In this document: in pieces, positions 33,506 to 44,694 of the stretch
Layout of the letters: the number at the start of each line of letters is the position of its first letter
Numbering within the stretch: the stretch's first letter is position 1
From: Plazaster borealis
Lineage: Eukaryota; Echinodermata; Asteroidea; Forcipulatida; Labidiasteridae
Assembly (NCBI GenBank): GCA_021014325.1
Contig: JAJGQC010000633.1
Location: 1 to 64,000, forward strand
Direction: 5' to 3'
Length of the DNA: 64,000 bases
Position numbers and translations under genes: made by a program
The notes under the pieces: generated by a model
Told to the model about the DNA's origin: nothing
The model's input: only the letters and a program-made list of their open reading frames with translations
The model's database searches: none

Positions 33506-34503
33506 TAGCCCACCTTGTTGAGCTGTAATGGCTCTCTTTCAACATCGGTCTTATAACTGTGAGTGTTATAAGATAGCTATGTTATAGTAAAAATTTCTTT
33601 TTATCAAATATATTAAAATTTTACATCAAATTAAAGGTCTCCTCAGGAGAAATTCAATGGTGCAAACCCCACTGTCATGGGTGCTTTCGTTAATGAGTTA
33701 TGCCTTCCAAAAGACAACAAACACGCGGCACCCTTCTGGCCGCCGACTGAGGTACAGAGATTGTTAAATTAAGACCACCCACACTACTAAAGCTTACCAG
33801 CCCTATCCCTAACGCGCACTCAAAGGTTCAAAAAATGAGATTTTACCGAGTACTTGGTTTAATTAAAACCTCCGTAAATTGCATGCGCGACCTCGCGCTG
33901 GAACAAAATGCAACTTTTCATACTCAAAAATGGACAAGGATTAAACTGATATAGGTTTGACAGCATACCCCACCGTCGCTGAATGTATACATTCCTTTAA
34001 AATGGGAAATTTAGTCAAAATTTGGCCCAAAATGGTAAAAAATACATAAAAACCTTATTTCTTCACCGATTGAGACGGGGAAAAAAGCACCGTAACCTTC
34101 CTAATCCTCTTTCTATCAATAGATGGCGTTATTTTGGGGGTAGAAGTCAAGAGAGGGCGGTATTTATTGAAAAACGGTGACCACATTTTTCTTCCAAAAA
34201 AGTTCAAAAATGGCTGCGCTCGCGGTAGTCGCGTCGGTGACCATGCTCTGAATCTTTTTGATGCTTGAAAAAGTGAGGTAAATTTGTGCCTTTTTTCAAA
34301 AGGATTATGAAAGAAGAGAGTTTTATTGACCTACAGGAGTAATTTGAAGCTCAGACAGCATGTTTGGTCGAAGTAACATTAATTTGAAAAACCTCTTTTT
34401 TGTGTGCGGCCAGAATAGAAAATGTCAATATCGCGCGACCTCTAACATAGCTATATAAGACCGATGTTGAAAGAGAGCCATTACAGCTCAACAAGGTGGG
34501 CTA
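33506..34503. mobile_element. Mutator-like non-autonomous element, 998 bp, perfect 9-bp target duplication
   Basis: Terminal repeats of about 50 bases, TAGCCCACCTTGTTGAGCTG...CAGCTCAACAAGGTGGGCTA, continue inward through GGCTCTCTTTCAACATCGG. GATGAAAAT is repeated exactly on both sides (33497-33505 and 34504-34512). The interior has no transposase frame. It holds GC-richer text with GCGGTAGTCGCGTCGGTGAC near 34220. Confidence 0.92.
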
Positions 34504-34512
34504 GATGAAAAT

Positions 34513-35162
34513 GGCCTTGCCCTCTCAAAACAAAGATGAAATTTGAGGCCTGTTTATTAACTAGTACTATTTAAATTAAACGTTAAATAAAGTTAACTCT
34601 AGTTCTCCATATGGTCAACATTATTGTTAAATAAATAAAGTACCCTTCAAGGCAATTTACACAAGGCATAATAAAAAACAAACAAATTATTTCTTACCAA
34701 AATTGGTCACGACTTCATATTATTATATGAAGACCACGTCCGTAAACGAGCGCCCTCTACTGACGACACTTAACTTTACTCTTCTTCGGCCCTATCTAAA
34801 AGGGGCGGGGCTTTTGGATTGTGTTCACGGCAGGGGGGGGGGGGAATCTCTTAATATCCCGTATGTTTTGGTAGTTACAGGTCGATTTAATTCTTACACA
34901 TTTCTTAAATAGTTCATGCGAAAATAATTAAATTATTCAAGGCATGTTAAAGCCCAATTAAAAATACATCCAATTTTGTTTAAAGGAAACCCTCAGATAT
35001 TTATAGCCTTTTTCCGTTGGGGTCTGGTTTAGTCAGCACTATTGCTTTATTGGGAGGAAGGTCAAGGGTCAGGTGGGGATTGGGTGTTTTTTCCCCAACT
35101 GCCCTTGCTCTATGCATCAATAGCTCCATGGCGAGGGCAAGTGTTTGTTGTCAATACAAAAC
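34513..35162. other. Intergenic, no gene seen
   Basis: AT-rich with a G run at 34833-34843. Contains an AGCGCCCTCTACTGAC word at 34749 that resembles the CTCF-like motif at 26.8 kb. Confidence 0.35.
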
Positions 35163-35725
35163 GGGGCCCAATTTCATAGAGCTGCTTAAGCAGAAAATAT
35201 TGCTTAAAGGAACATTACAGAATTGGTTTTTGCTAACAAAACAGTTCAGCACTTTATATAATCCACCATATACATAAACTGACAAACCTGTAGAAGTTTG
35301 AGATCGATCGGCCATCTGGGTCACGAGAAAATAGTGAAAAACCGATTACACATTTGCATGTGTTATACAATGCATGAATAAAACGCTCATGAGCGATAAA
35401 CTCCAATCGGAAATTAGTTTTATTTATTTCTCATCAAATATGGCATTTCAGACAGAAATATTTCTAGGGATGTTTTCTACTATCATCATCATTAGACCGT
35501 GTAAGTTTTATGTAAATCTGTGATCTTAAAGAAAATTTTAATCACCAGTTCTGTAATGTCCTTTAAGCAGAAAATATTGCTTAACAAATTTCTGCTTAGC
35601 AGGATACCAGTCACAAACCGTACATGTGACATGGTAGTTTAGCTGGTAACCTGATTCTGGTAAGCATCATTTTTCTGTGCTGAGCTACTTGTTGTGCTTA
35701 AGTAGCTCTATGAAACTGGGCCTTA
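35163..35725 (+). mobile_element. MITE, family D (copy 4) split by a family E MITE
   Basis: The outer element runs GGGGCCCAATTTCATAGAGC...CTCTATGAAACTGGGCC. It is interrupted at about 35204-35570 by TTAAAGGAACATTACAGAAT...CTGTAATGTCCTTTAA, a complete family E element with TTAA at each end. GCAGAAAATATTGC occurs on both sides of the insert (35190 and 35571). Confidence 0.85.
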
Positions 35726-35929
35726 ATGGCAATGGTCCAAATACAATAATGAACAAAGCCATCAATCTTCCAAAGCTTATATCAAACTTACGTCCTCAAA
35801 TTGTTTATTTCTTAAAAAACAAAAAACATTAAAAGTTCACACAAGGTCAGATGCTATAACTGAGCAATGCTTTTAACCACTGCTTTGTGAAAAGGTAACA
35901 ATTAACATATCATAACTTTATTTTAACTT

Positions 35930-36260
35930 TGGGTTGAACAAAGAAAAATTGACTAGAGTGGGATTTGGCCTGTTATCTCCGGATTAACGTGCCGGTGTGG
36001 CAGGAGATTCTGTCCCCCCGGAGATTCTGTCCCCTCATACGGTAAAATGTGTACAAACTTTTTCTGATAGCGCCCTCTTTTGAATCAACCGCCTCCAGCC
36101 CATGTTAATTTCTCATATAGGGGACAGAATCTCCGGGGGACAGATTTCCCTTGGCCACCGGTGCTCTACCAACTGAGCTATCAACCCCTTATGTTGGAGG
36201 TCTCCCTAAGTCTTTGTTCGGGGGTACCAGTCAGAAGCCATTCAACCTGTTGCAGGTTGT
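35930..36260 (-). repeat. Second SINE family, copy carrying a nested MITE
   Basis: SINE text TTGGGTTGAACAAAGAAAAA, GATTAACGTGCCGGTG and GCTCTACCAACTGAGCTATC is split inside the tRNA-like head by the insert at 35998-36157. The tail has TCAGAAGCCATTCAACCTGT. Confidence 0.8.
35998..36157. mobile_element. 160-bp MITE nested in a SINE, 6-bp target duplication CCGGTG
   Basis: Starts TGGCAGGAGATTCTGTCCCC and ends GGACAGATTTCCCTTGGCCA, with a second inner pair GGAGATTCTGTCCCC / GGGGACAGAATCTCC. CCGGTG flanks both ends (35992-35997 and 36158-36163), and removing one copy restores the SINE. Confidence 0.8.
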
Positions 36261-36550
36261 TAGTAGTTACAGTTAAGTCAAGAAAACAGCATTTTAAATA
36301 CCCATATAATCACCCGTAGCTTATTTCAATTGTCGCAATATTGAAATAAGCCTAAATCTCTGACTAAATTCTTTTTGGTCGTCTACTCTAAAAAGCCGAC
36401 CAACAAATTTTATGAAATTTTCATAGACTTGTCATACTTTCCCTTTTCACACACTAATGCAGGGCTTGGTGTATTTAAAAGACACAGAAAAGAACAGCTA
36501 CTTTTTTCAACAGGCAGACATCAAAAGGTCTGAAATCAGATACACAATTT

Positions 36551-36956
36551 TTAAAGACGATGACGGGATTGTATACATTTGGTAATTGGAACCCACTGTT
36601 TTTTTCAATCCTATATAGTTGTAGATATATACCATAAAACTAACCTGTAAAAATTTCATTTTAAAAGGTGGTAGCATTTTTGAGATATTGCTGAAAATCT
36701 GGAGCAGTTATGTCCACACAGGAAGAATAATCTGCAATTGGAACATACAATCTGAGAAGAATTACTGCAGTAACACTTCTCAGATTCAAACTTTTGGGGA
36801 TAAAAAGTGATATATTTTTCCATAACTGCAGTACTTAAAAGTGAAAAGTTTCTCAAAATTCATTACACTATCCAAAGCTGCTGCACTTCTTACCAAGTAA
36901 GTTTTTATTGCCATTGATTTTCAGAGTCATTACCAAACGTATACAGCCCCTTTAAA
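36551..36956 (+). mobile_element. MITE, family B (copy 3)
   Basis: GGGATTGTATACATTTGGTA at the left, CGTATACAGCCCCTTTAA at the right. Contains TGCAGTAACACTTCTCAGAT and TTCATTTTAAAAGGTGGTAG. Confidence 0.82.
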
Positions 36957-36996
36957 TGATGGACTTGATAGACTCTAGTTCAAGCAAGCCATCTCT

Positions 36997-37197
36997 GCCA
37001 TGCCCGATAGGTGGCAGAGGGTGTCCCCCAAAATGTTACTTTAACACATTCTTTTTCTCTTGTACAGAAGTACATACATCCCCACCCTAAAACCCTCTAA
37101 AGAATTCCTGAGATTCCCATAACACAATGAAGACACAATTGGAGGGGGGGTGTTACACCATGCCACAGATCCAGCATCAAATGAAGCCGTCACTAGT
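36997..37197 (+). mobile_element. MITE, family G (copy 4)
   Basis: GCCATGCCCGATAGGTGGCA to CATGCCACAGATCCAGCATC with internal AAAGAATTCCTGAGATTCCC. Confidence 0.75.
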
Positions 37198-37398
37198 TTA
37201 AAAACAGTAATGTTTACAAGAATGCAAACTCCATGCCTCTTATGCAGCCCATACATTTAGCAGTTTCAAATTATTAGACGTAAACTTGAAGACAGTCAAT
37301 CAACCTCTAGAAGCTTCCTCAAGGATTCTGTTGTAGAGACAAGAATATTAAAAAAAGAAAGTTAATTTTGATGTGTGTATAAAACAGTGTGCTTGTTA

Positions 37399-38474
37399 TT
37401 AAAGGCACTGAACACGTTTGGTAACAGACTGTGCAAGTCTCGCGCATATCGGAACGAGAAAACACGTCAAACGAAGAACATTTTTTTCTCTGAATTAAAA
37501 TGTTTGTTTTAAATTATATTCAATGATACAATCTGAACAAAAAAAATACTCATTACCTGTTTATAAAATCAATTTTAGTGTTTATAATAAATACACAAAT
37601 AATTTGTTAATTATTATTGAAGCAAAATTAAAGCGCTGGGACAAGGATGCTTACTGATCTTAACTTTTCAGAAACCACTTTCGTGGATTCACGATGGTCA
37701 CACGGGCGTAAAATTAACGCTTGGCGCAGTTTGTGGGGAACGCTGACGCCTCAACAACCATAGACTGCTATAAAAAGGCTTTGCGTTGCAATTACAGCAT
37801 CTGGCGATTATCATCGCGCATCCAAAACAAGCGTTTACATAAGTTTTGTGATCGGAGGTGAGCACAAAATTCTTAATTTTTTCAGCAACCGGAAGCTGAG
37901 GTCAAGTTTAATTATCTGGTTTTCTTCGTTATATTGTTGAATTGATTTTACTTTCATATTTGTTATCACTGAGTATTACATTCCCAACAACATATATATT
38001 TTTCTTGGTCATAAACAACGTTAAACTAAATTTATTGACAAAACAAAATCTTGCCCACGTAAATCTCCATATGGTTGGGACCACAATGGTCCCGGAAGTT
38101 CAAATATGCGCGAGACTTGCACAGTCTATTGTCAAAGACCAGTGTTCTCACTTGGTGTATCCCAACATATGCATAAAATAACAAGCCTGTGAAAATTTGG
38201 GCTCAATTGGTCATCGAAGTTGCAAGAAAATGATGAAAGAAAAAACAACCTTGTTGTACAAATTGGTGTGCTTTTAAAAGGCTTCTTGCAAGAAGTCTTT
38301 TATTATTTTAGAGAGAAATTACCTCTTTCTCAAAAACTACGCTACTTCAGAGGGAGTCGTTTCTTACAATGTTTTATACTATCAACAGCTCTCCGTTGCT
38401 CATTACCAAGTCAGTTTTTATGTTAATATATATTTTGAGTAATTACCAAACGTGTACGGTACAGTGCCTATAAA
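37399..38474 (+). mobile_element. TTAA-flanked MITE, family A (copy 5), split by a 702-bp element
   Basis: The left 27 bases (TTAAAGGCACTGAACACG, GTTTGGTAA) and the right part from ATTGTCAAAGACCAGTG to ACAGTGCCTATAAAG together make one family A copy. The split falls within GGTAATTGTC of the consensus. Confidence 0.88.
37426..38127. mobile_element. 702-bp inverted-repeat element nested in a family A MITE
   Basis: Ends are perfect 24-base inverted repeats: AGACTGTGCAAGTCTCGCGC at the left and GCGCGAGACTTGCACAGTCT at the right, each with CATAT next to it inside. No transposase frame. A target duplication is not obvious. One end of a relative lies at 3499-3560. Confidence 0.82.
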
Positions 38475-38639
38475 GATGGTATTTTTTTAACACACTTTCC
38501 ATGTACAACTGTACACTCTTGAAACATAGGTGGCATTGGCAGCAGTCATTTCAGGTAAATCTCCATTGTTCTAAGCAATGTTCTTTACACTGAATGTATA
38601 ATTAAATAACAGTGTAATAGATGTTTAAATTTGCATCCG

Positions 38640-38870
38640 GGGATCAAGAATACAATTTGGTTTTACCCATACACCGATGCGGGATGGTTAAGCATTGTAT
38701 ACTCAGTGTTTTCCCGATTCCTTCGAAAAAAATCCACAGGCATATTACTCAGGCAGGATTCGAACCCCTGACCATTGCCATTCTAGATCAGATGTCTTAC
38801 CACTAGACCACCGAGATTGCACAGGAGCTAGAGGAGGTTCGCATCCTACATTTTAGCAGTGGGTAAATAA
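38640..38870 (-). mobile_element. Composite inverted-repeat/tRNA-like element (copy 2, right arm lost)
   Basis: CACCGATGCGGGATGGTTAA with GCATTGTATACTCAGTG is the left arm of the 27.5-kb element. In reverse the core reads GGTGGTCTAGTGGTAAGACA and GGTCAGGGGTTCGAATCCTG, the best B box of this family. Confidence 0.7.
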
Positions 38871-38982
38871 CAAGTGTCTGAAATATCTTAATACTACAAA
38901 TGCCCAATGCTAGAGTACAATTTGTAACATCTGCCTATCACTATCAGCTCCAACCTCGTTCCCTCGGTGGCTTCATTTCAAA

Positions 38983-41900
38983 TTATGCAAGTTTTGTGGG
39001 GGAGTGACTCACCACACATTTTGGACAGACCATTTCTTTGTCTTCTAGGAGTGCAGGCGTCACCACCTCAGGAGGAAGGCAGTTGATGTGGTACCAAGAC
39101 TGACACTGTCCATCACAACCTATCCAGTCCTCACCATCTTCCCGATACTCTTCATCACAAACTGGGCAGTAAACCTCATCCTTGCCGTGCTTGCTGCTTC
39201 TTTTCCCTCTTCTTGATGACTGCTTCTTGCATTGTCTTCTAGACCTCTTCCCAGATTTGGAAAACTTTCCGGAGGTTTTCGACTCAGCGTGGTAAGCTTC
39301 CATATAGAGTTTCTTCCATACTGAAAACAATGGCGTCTCCTCCAGATCCAGCCCACTTTCAATACAAGTTCGGTAAGTTTCTCTGGTTGTTTTGTCAAGT
39401 TTCTCGTCCAATTTCTGGAAGACAACTTCAGCTACCTTTGAAGACGGTTCAGAAGTGGAACAGAGCATTTCCTGATCCCTGAATGGGTATGGATCTCCCC
39501 GAATGGATTCTTCATTCTTTGGTGGTTTCCTTTCAAGGAAGTTTAGGTTTCCATCTGCCAGATGAGCATCATCAACCATCTCTCGATCGAGGGGATAAAC
39601 TCCCGACTGAATGAAGCAACTACGAATGGCCTCTGAGTTTTCAGCCTCTTTCCATGCAGAGCTGATTACATGAGCTATGTTGTTGGTTCTTACAGGGAAC
39701 CGTTGGTTTTGCAATGTCCATTGTGTGAGCCATGCAGATCTGAAGGGACCGTCCTCTCCAATGTCAAGGGGTTGAACGAGTGAGATCGCTTTGGTTGGGA
39801 CTCGAAACAAGTACACATCATTTTGACGTGCTGTAACATACGCCTCATAAGGTATGGAATTGTGGTGGCAACTCAGAAGGAGAACGACAGGGCGTGCTTT
39901 TCCGAGGTTCTTAACGAAGTGCCACTCTATCCAGGAGCCGAATGCGTCTTGCTTCTTCCCATCTTTCTCAAGAATGAATGCTCCTGATCCCTTTGTCGCC
40001 CCATCAAGGGGATCCCACTGGTGCGTCTTTTGACACATTCCCCGATAAGTAATGAAGGGTGGAAAAAGATACCCATCTGCACTTGCACACATTCCGACTG
40101 TTGCTCCTCTACGGCTGATAGCCAGGCCTGAAAATGTCTCTGAGAAAACCACAATTTCATCCGTTTTCTTGTCAATTTCAAATGTGGTTTCTGCATAATT
40201 GAATATTTGCCTAGGTTTATCTATTATGCCTAGTTTTACGAGGAAGGATTTCAATTCTCTGAACCACTCATCTAAAACTCTCTTGGTAGGAGCAGCATCG
40301 CAAAGCAGTGCTAAGTTGGAAGTTTTCATTTCTTTCAATTTAGGGTTACGCCGTAAGAAACTATAATACCAGCGGTAAGACGGTCTGCCATTTATAAAAG
40401 GGCTATTGTCTCTCTTGAAGAAGCTCTGCACTGCATCTCGGACCAAAGCTGCCGGGACCTGGAAGCCTCTCTCGGACATGGTTAAGACCCAGTCAGCAAG
40501 GTCTCGCTCTTCCTCCCCTGTCAAGACTGGGGCTGGCCCGTGTTGAGCATCCACGGGAATCTCTCCTCTGAAACGACGATACATCTTACCAGCATGGACC
40601 CTCCAATAGGCCGCAGCTGCTGACACCGTCTTAAATTTCCCCGATTCCAATTCTTCAAGTCCACACTTGAGTCTTTCTTTCTCTGGAATGTTAGCAATAC
40701 TGGGTGCAGAAGTGGGATTATCTAAACCCTGACGAAGGTACAAATTGGCTTGTCTTGTTTTCTCCTTCTTTAGTTTTGCTTGCGCCGACTGGCGGATCTT
40801 CCTTGTAACTTTTTTCTTGACAACTGGCAATGAGGTTGTCTTGGTCCTTTTACTTTTCCTATTTGATACATTTTCTGCTCTGGCTTGCTTTGTCCTTGAT
40901 TTTGTCCTCCTTTCTCCTCTTTGTCTGATATGTCTTGATTCCTGCTTGGAATCGTCCTGTCTCTCTGGTGTTGGACTTGGACTTGAATCGGATGCTGTTT
41001 CAATGTCTAGAATTAGTAGAAAAAAAGGCGATGTTAGATTTAGTATGCATGTGTATAACAAATATATAAAAAAAACTACACACAGGCTTATAATGTCTTA
41101 TACATTTTTGGTAATGAAAGTGAAACCAAGGATGCCTCATAAGTGAACTTAATTACTGTAGCTCGCAAGCCTGAAGAAACCTATAAACAAGGGTGCTTGC
41201 TATTTGAACCAGAAACACAAGGGTTAACCCCTACTCTTCCACGTTAAGTGTTCTGGGTTCTTTTGCATGCACTACCAATCCAAGCACACAGGACCTACGG
41301 TTTAATGTCTCCTCCAAAGGACAAAGCAATTATGGTAAAGTGCCACAACTGGAACCCGAACCCGCCCCACACCTCGCTGATCAGAAACACCAGAAGTTGA
41401 CTCCGGTGCTCTTAATCGCTCGGCCACGACATACCACACGTTGACATGACTGAGTTAAGATAAACTCAGTCTGGTCACCGAGTTTGTATTGTGCACTAAA
41501 AGTAGGAATACTAGCTGCGATAATCGTAGCTCTTGGTCACAGTTTTCAGACCGGGTGAATTAAGATTATAGCAACTACTTTAACAGTAACAACTGACATT
41601 CCTCCCGATGATCATCTAGACTGGAGGTCTATAAAACAACTACAGAAGGGACGTGACCAAGTCTAAGAGCTTTGAATACTGTAAGTGTAGTGTGATTGTC
41701 AGCTCGGAGATTCTTCATATCAAAATGAGCATACACAAGTGACAAATCGTTTTGATGCACTCTCCATAATTAGGCAATGGTATGTCGTAAGTGACAACTG
41801 GGTGAAAAATGTTGGCAAAAAAACCATGAGTTTCTATTCAATCACACCTCCTGATACTATCTATGTAAACTTTTAGGGCCAAAAAGCAGAGGGAGTCCAG

Positions 41901-42384
41901 CATGTTGGCACTTTAATGGGGCTATGAATACTGCAGAGCTATGACTAATACAAAAAGTAACGTTAAACCGGTACTCTGCCTGGGATGGTCTAGTAGTTCC
42001 GTACCATCTAACTATCCATCATTCAATCACATGATATGCCCCAACCCCAAAAATGCCAATGTCATGGACATACAGTGAAATAATAATTAATTGAATGCAG
42101 ATTCATTTTTATGAAATCCTCTGAAAAATCTTACCAACTGTAGATGCAATGGGGGTTGTCGATTCTTCATAACTGGGATTAATGATCATAACCTCATGTG
42201 TACCACCACCACCACCAGTGGGCCTGTGTATGTCGTTGGTGTTACCGCCATGATCACTCTGCTGATGAGGCACCGTGCTGCTGCCTTCTTCGATTTCAAA
42301 TTCTTGAGACTCCGAAACTATTTCTTCTCTTTCACCAATATTGACCATTACAACTGGCTCAAAAATCTCATAAACCTCAGACAT
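38983..42384 (-). CDS. Pogo/Tigger transposase-derived protein with PHD finger, paralogue 2, two exons (catalytic residues lost)
   Basis: Exon 1 (42384-42135) starts at an ATG with AAAC upstream (MSEVYEIFEPVVMVN), is acidic, and ends at donor GTTG|GTAAGA. Exon 2 (41006-38983) follows the acceptor TACTAATTCTAG. Phase 1 on both sides, total about 757 residues. Domains in order: acidic head (1-83), basic KR-rich linker (84-175), psq helix-turn-helix (about 200-235), CENP-B helix-turn-helix (about 242-305, RPSYRWYYSFLRRNP), DDE-like core (about 315-525) and PHD finger (about 697-747: CPVC, GCDGQC, WYHINC, CPKC). Catalytic positions read A355 (NYAETTF), S462 (LLLSCHH) and D498 (QPLDIGEDGPF). A donor-like GTG|GTGAGT directly after the last PHD cysteines suggests an optional further 3' exon. 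It resembles paralogue 3 more than paralogue 1. Confidence 0.87.
41103..41431 (-). repeat. tRNA-Leu-like SINE in the intron of paralogue 2
   Basis: Reverse complement begins GTCGTGGCCGAGCGATTAAG and ends near TTCATTACCAAAAATGTAT. Near full length. Confidence 0.87.
41432..42134. other. Intron of paralogue 2, remainder
   Basis: No repeat or exon recognised between the SINE and exon 1. AT-rich. Confidence 0.4.
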
Positions 42385-43104
42385 GTTTATAGAAGTTTGA
42401 CACGCATGCCTAAATTTCAAAGAATAGACATGTTATTGTTAGAAAAGACGCAAAAATCAACTGCAATGTTACTGCTCAGTACTTGGTTTGTTTACTGCAC
42501 CGCGAAGGCCTAAAAAGTAGGTGTGTGAGACCCTGTATTGCCTGCGTCTTTCATATGCGAAATCGATTCACAACACTGGGACCAGTCTACCAAAGCAAAA
42601 AAAGAGCGCCACCTGTTGACTTGCAATTTTTGCTAGGGTGGGGGGGGGGGGGGGGTGGCGGAGGGAGGGGGCGGTCTCTGGAAGGTTACTGCCCCATCAA
42701 ATCGTATTCAAAGAATTAATTTTGCCCTTTTTTTTCTATCGCATTTAGTTGAATTTTACCACTTTAAGGCTTATTTGTTACTTACTTTATTTTATTATTT
42801 TTTAATTATTATTATTTTTTTAATATTTTTTTTAGGGGGGTTGGTAGGGTAACAAAAAACAAAACATACATATTTTTCCCCACCTCCCTTTAGGCTATAA
42901 ATTTACATAACCATTTACCTGTACGTGTGTGAATTCCCTCACCCATTCTCACAAGTTAAACTCCTAATTTTTAAATTACCCCAGGCTTAAAAATCTTACA
43001 GTCAGTCCATACAAAAATTCTTACTTGTCAAGACCACTCCGTCCACCCAAGCACAACAGAGTACTTTTATAACTGGATCTACTCATGATTTATCTTTAGG
43101 GAGA
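42385..43104. other. Upstream region of paralogue 2
   Basis: Presumed promoter. A word AGAGCGCCACCTGTTGAC lies at 42604, about 220 bases upstream of the ATG. A G run at 42641-42655 and a T/A-rich tract at 42779-42838 follow. No TATA box assigned. Confidence 0.35.
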
Positions 43105-43300
43105 CCACCAACACAGGGCTACATAGCTCAGTTGGTAGAGCACCAGCACATTAATCTAGAGGTCGCAGGTTCAAGAAAAAAAGAAAAATTGACTTTAGCG
43201 GGTAAAGTCAATTTTTCTTTGTTCAACCCAAATAAAATAAAAAAATTACCCAGTCAGTTTCCCTTGTGGGTTGTCACTTGATTTACCTTTAATTAGGTCA
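43105..43300 (+). repeat. Second SINE family, plus-strand copy with inverted tail
   Basis: GGGCTACATAGCTCAGTTGG and GAGGTCGCAGGTTCAAG form the A and B boxes. Directly after, AAAGAAAAATTGACTTTAGC is followed by its inverted copy GTAAAGTCAATTTTTCTTTG, then GTTCAACCCAAATAAAAT, so part of the tail is present in inverted orientation. Confidence 0.8.
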
Positions 43301-43679
43301 ATTAGGCACTGGCTAAACTTCAGAACACATCATATAGAAAATGAGATCATACAATGTTTTTTATTTATTTTGTGGAACTTTTATTTGTAGAGGTTAATTT
43401 ACATTATTACAAAAGTCCTCATTATACACAGCTTGCTCCCCTGACTGGAGTTTCACATTTCTATCTTTCAAAATATGATAAAGACATTTTGGGGAAGAAT
43501 GCTTTTACTTCAACCTCCAGTTTTCTAAAGACCTTTGTAATTTGACGGCTTGTTATAATTCCTCTTTACATCAAACCTCTCATCAAGGTGTACAAATATG
43601 TGTTTCTGTTAACATGGTTCATACCATTGAGAAAGAACGCTATTACAAATACCCAAATTATTAATATAACAATCCTGAG
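43301..43679. other. Intergenic, no feature seen
   Basis: AT-rich; one open frame without splice or family support. Confidence 0.35.
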
Positions 43680-43865
43680 GCAGAGCTGCTTAATAAGCAG
43701 AAACAATTGTTTAAAAAAGTTCTGCTAAGCAAAAATAGGCAGAATACCAGTCACAGATTGTACATGTGACATGGTATTTTAGCTGGTAACCTTATTCTGG
43801 TAAGCATTAATTTTGTTGTGCTTAGCTACTTTTGGTGCTTAAGCAGCTCTATGAAATTGGGCCCT
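43680..43865 (+). mobile_element. MITE, family D (copy 5)
   Basis: GCAGAGCTGCTTAATAAGCA to CTCTATGAAATTGGGCCCTG, with GGTATTTTAGCTGGTAACCT inside. Confidence 0.78.
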
Positions 43866-44694
43866 GGAAAAATCCCATATTCTTCAAACTCCAAAATACA
43901 ATAACATTTTACACCATTTTAACCTGAGGTTAGAGACTTGTAATGTTCCCCCCACTTTCATGAGGACTCTATCTATTGGAAAATGAGTGAATCACAAAAC
44001 TTAATTTGACCTTGGAGCCCCTCTTTAATGATATTTTCACCGATTGATTGGAGTTTTTTGGAGACTAAGGCCGTATCCAAGTTGGCGACTACAGCTACGG
44101 CTGTTGCTAAGGGTGTTGCTAAGGACGTCCTATACTTCAACAAACTACGACGCGGAATCTAGCCGTAGCCAAACCTGTAGCTGCCAATTCGGACACGGCC
44201 TATATGATTGAAATGACTTCATTCTTCCCCAAAACCAATGGTGTACTTTCCCTTTCACAAAACTCTTGTTCACTTAAATTCTTATTGGCTTTGTAGTCAC
44301 TATTGCAATTGGCATGATGATAAGTGTTTTCACAGGCTATTGGAGAGAGCACTTGAGGTAGTCAAACTAAATGTTAATATCATATGCCATGAGATCCTAA
44401 GCTTTCACACGTCCTAGAGGGGGTGTCAATCAACAGGGGTTAGCGATTTGGTTAGGCGGGGGGCAGGACAAAAATGTATACAAAATCGGTATGTCAATTG
44501 TCAATGGTAGATGAAGCCAAAGTATCAAACTTAATTTTAAGCAAACCAATACAAATTAACCCAGGCAATACTTGGACATGTAAACAGCACACTCAAAAAA
44601 ATCATTGAACAAATGCAAAACAAACCCTCTTACACCCATTGAAAAAGATTGTCGGCATGTGCTGACAACGAACCACAGGGGCATTGCAACCAAA
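43866..44694. other. Intergenic, one small inverted pair
   Basis: No gene. At 44066-44205, AAGGCCGTATCCAAGTTGGC and GCCAATTCGGACACGGCC are inverted copies around GCTACGGCTGTTGCTAAGGG, a small palindromic element of about 140 bases. Confidence 0.5.

Noticed and set aside
43115..43178. Functional tRNA gene with TAGCTCAGTTGGTAGAGC
   Set aside because: The 3' acceptor strand is missing; the B box is followed by A-rich SINE text also seen in four other copies.
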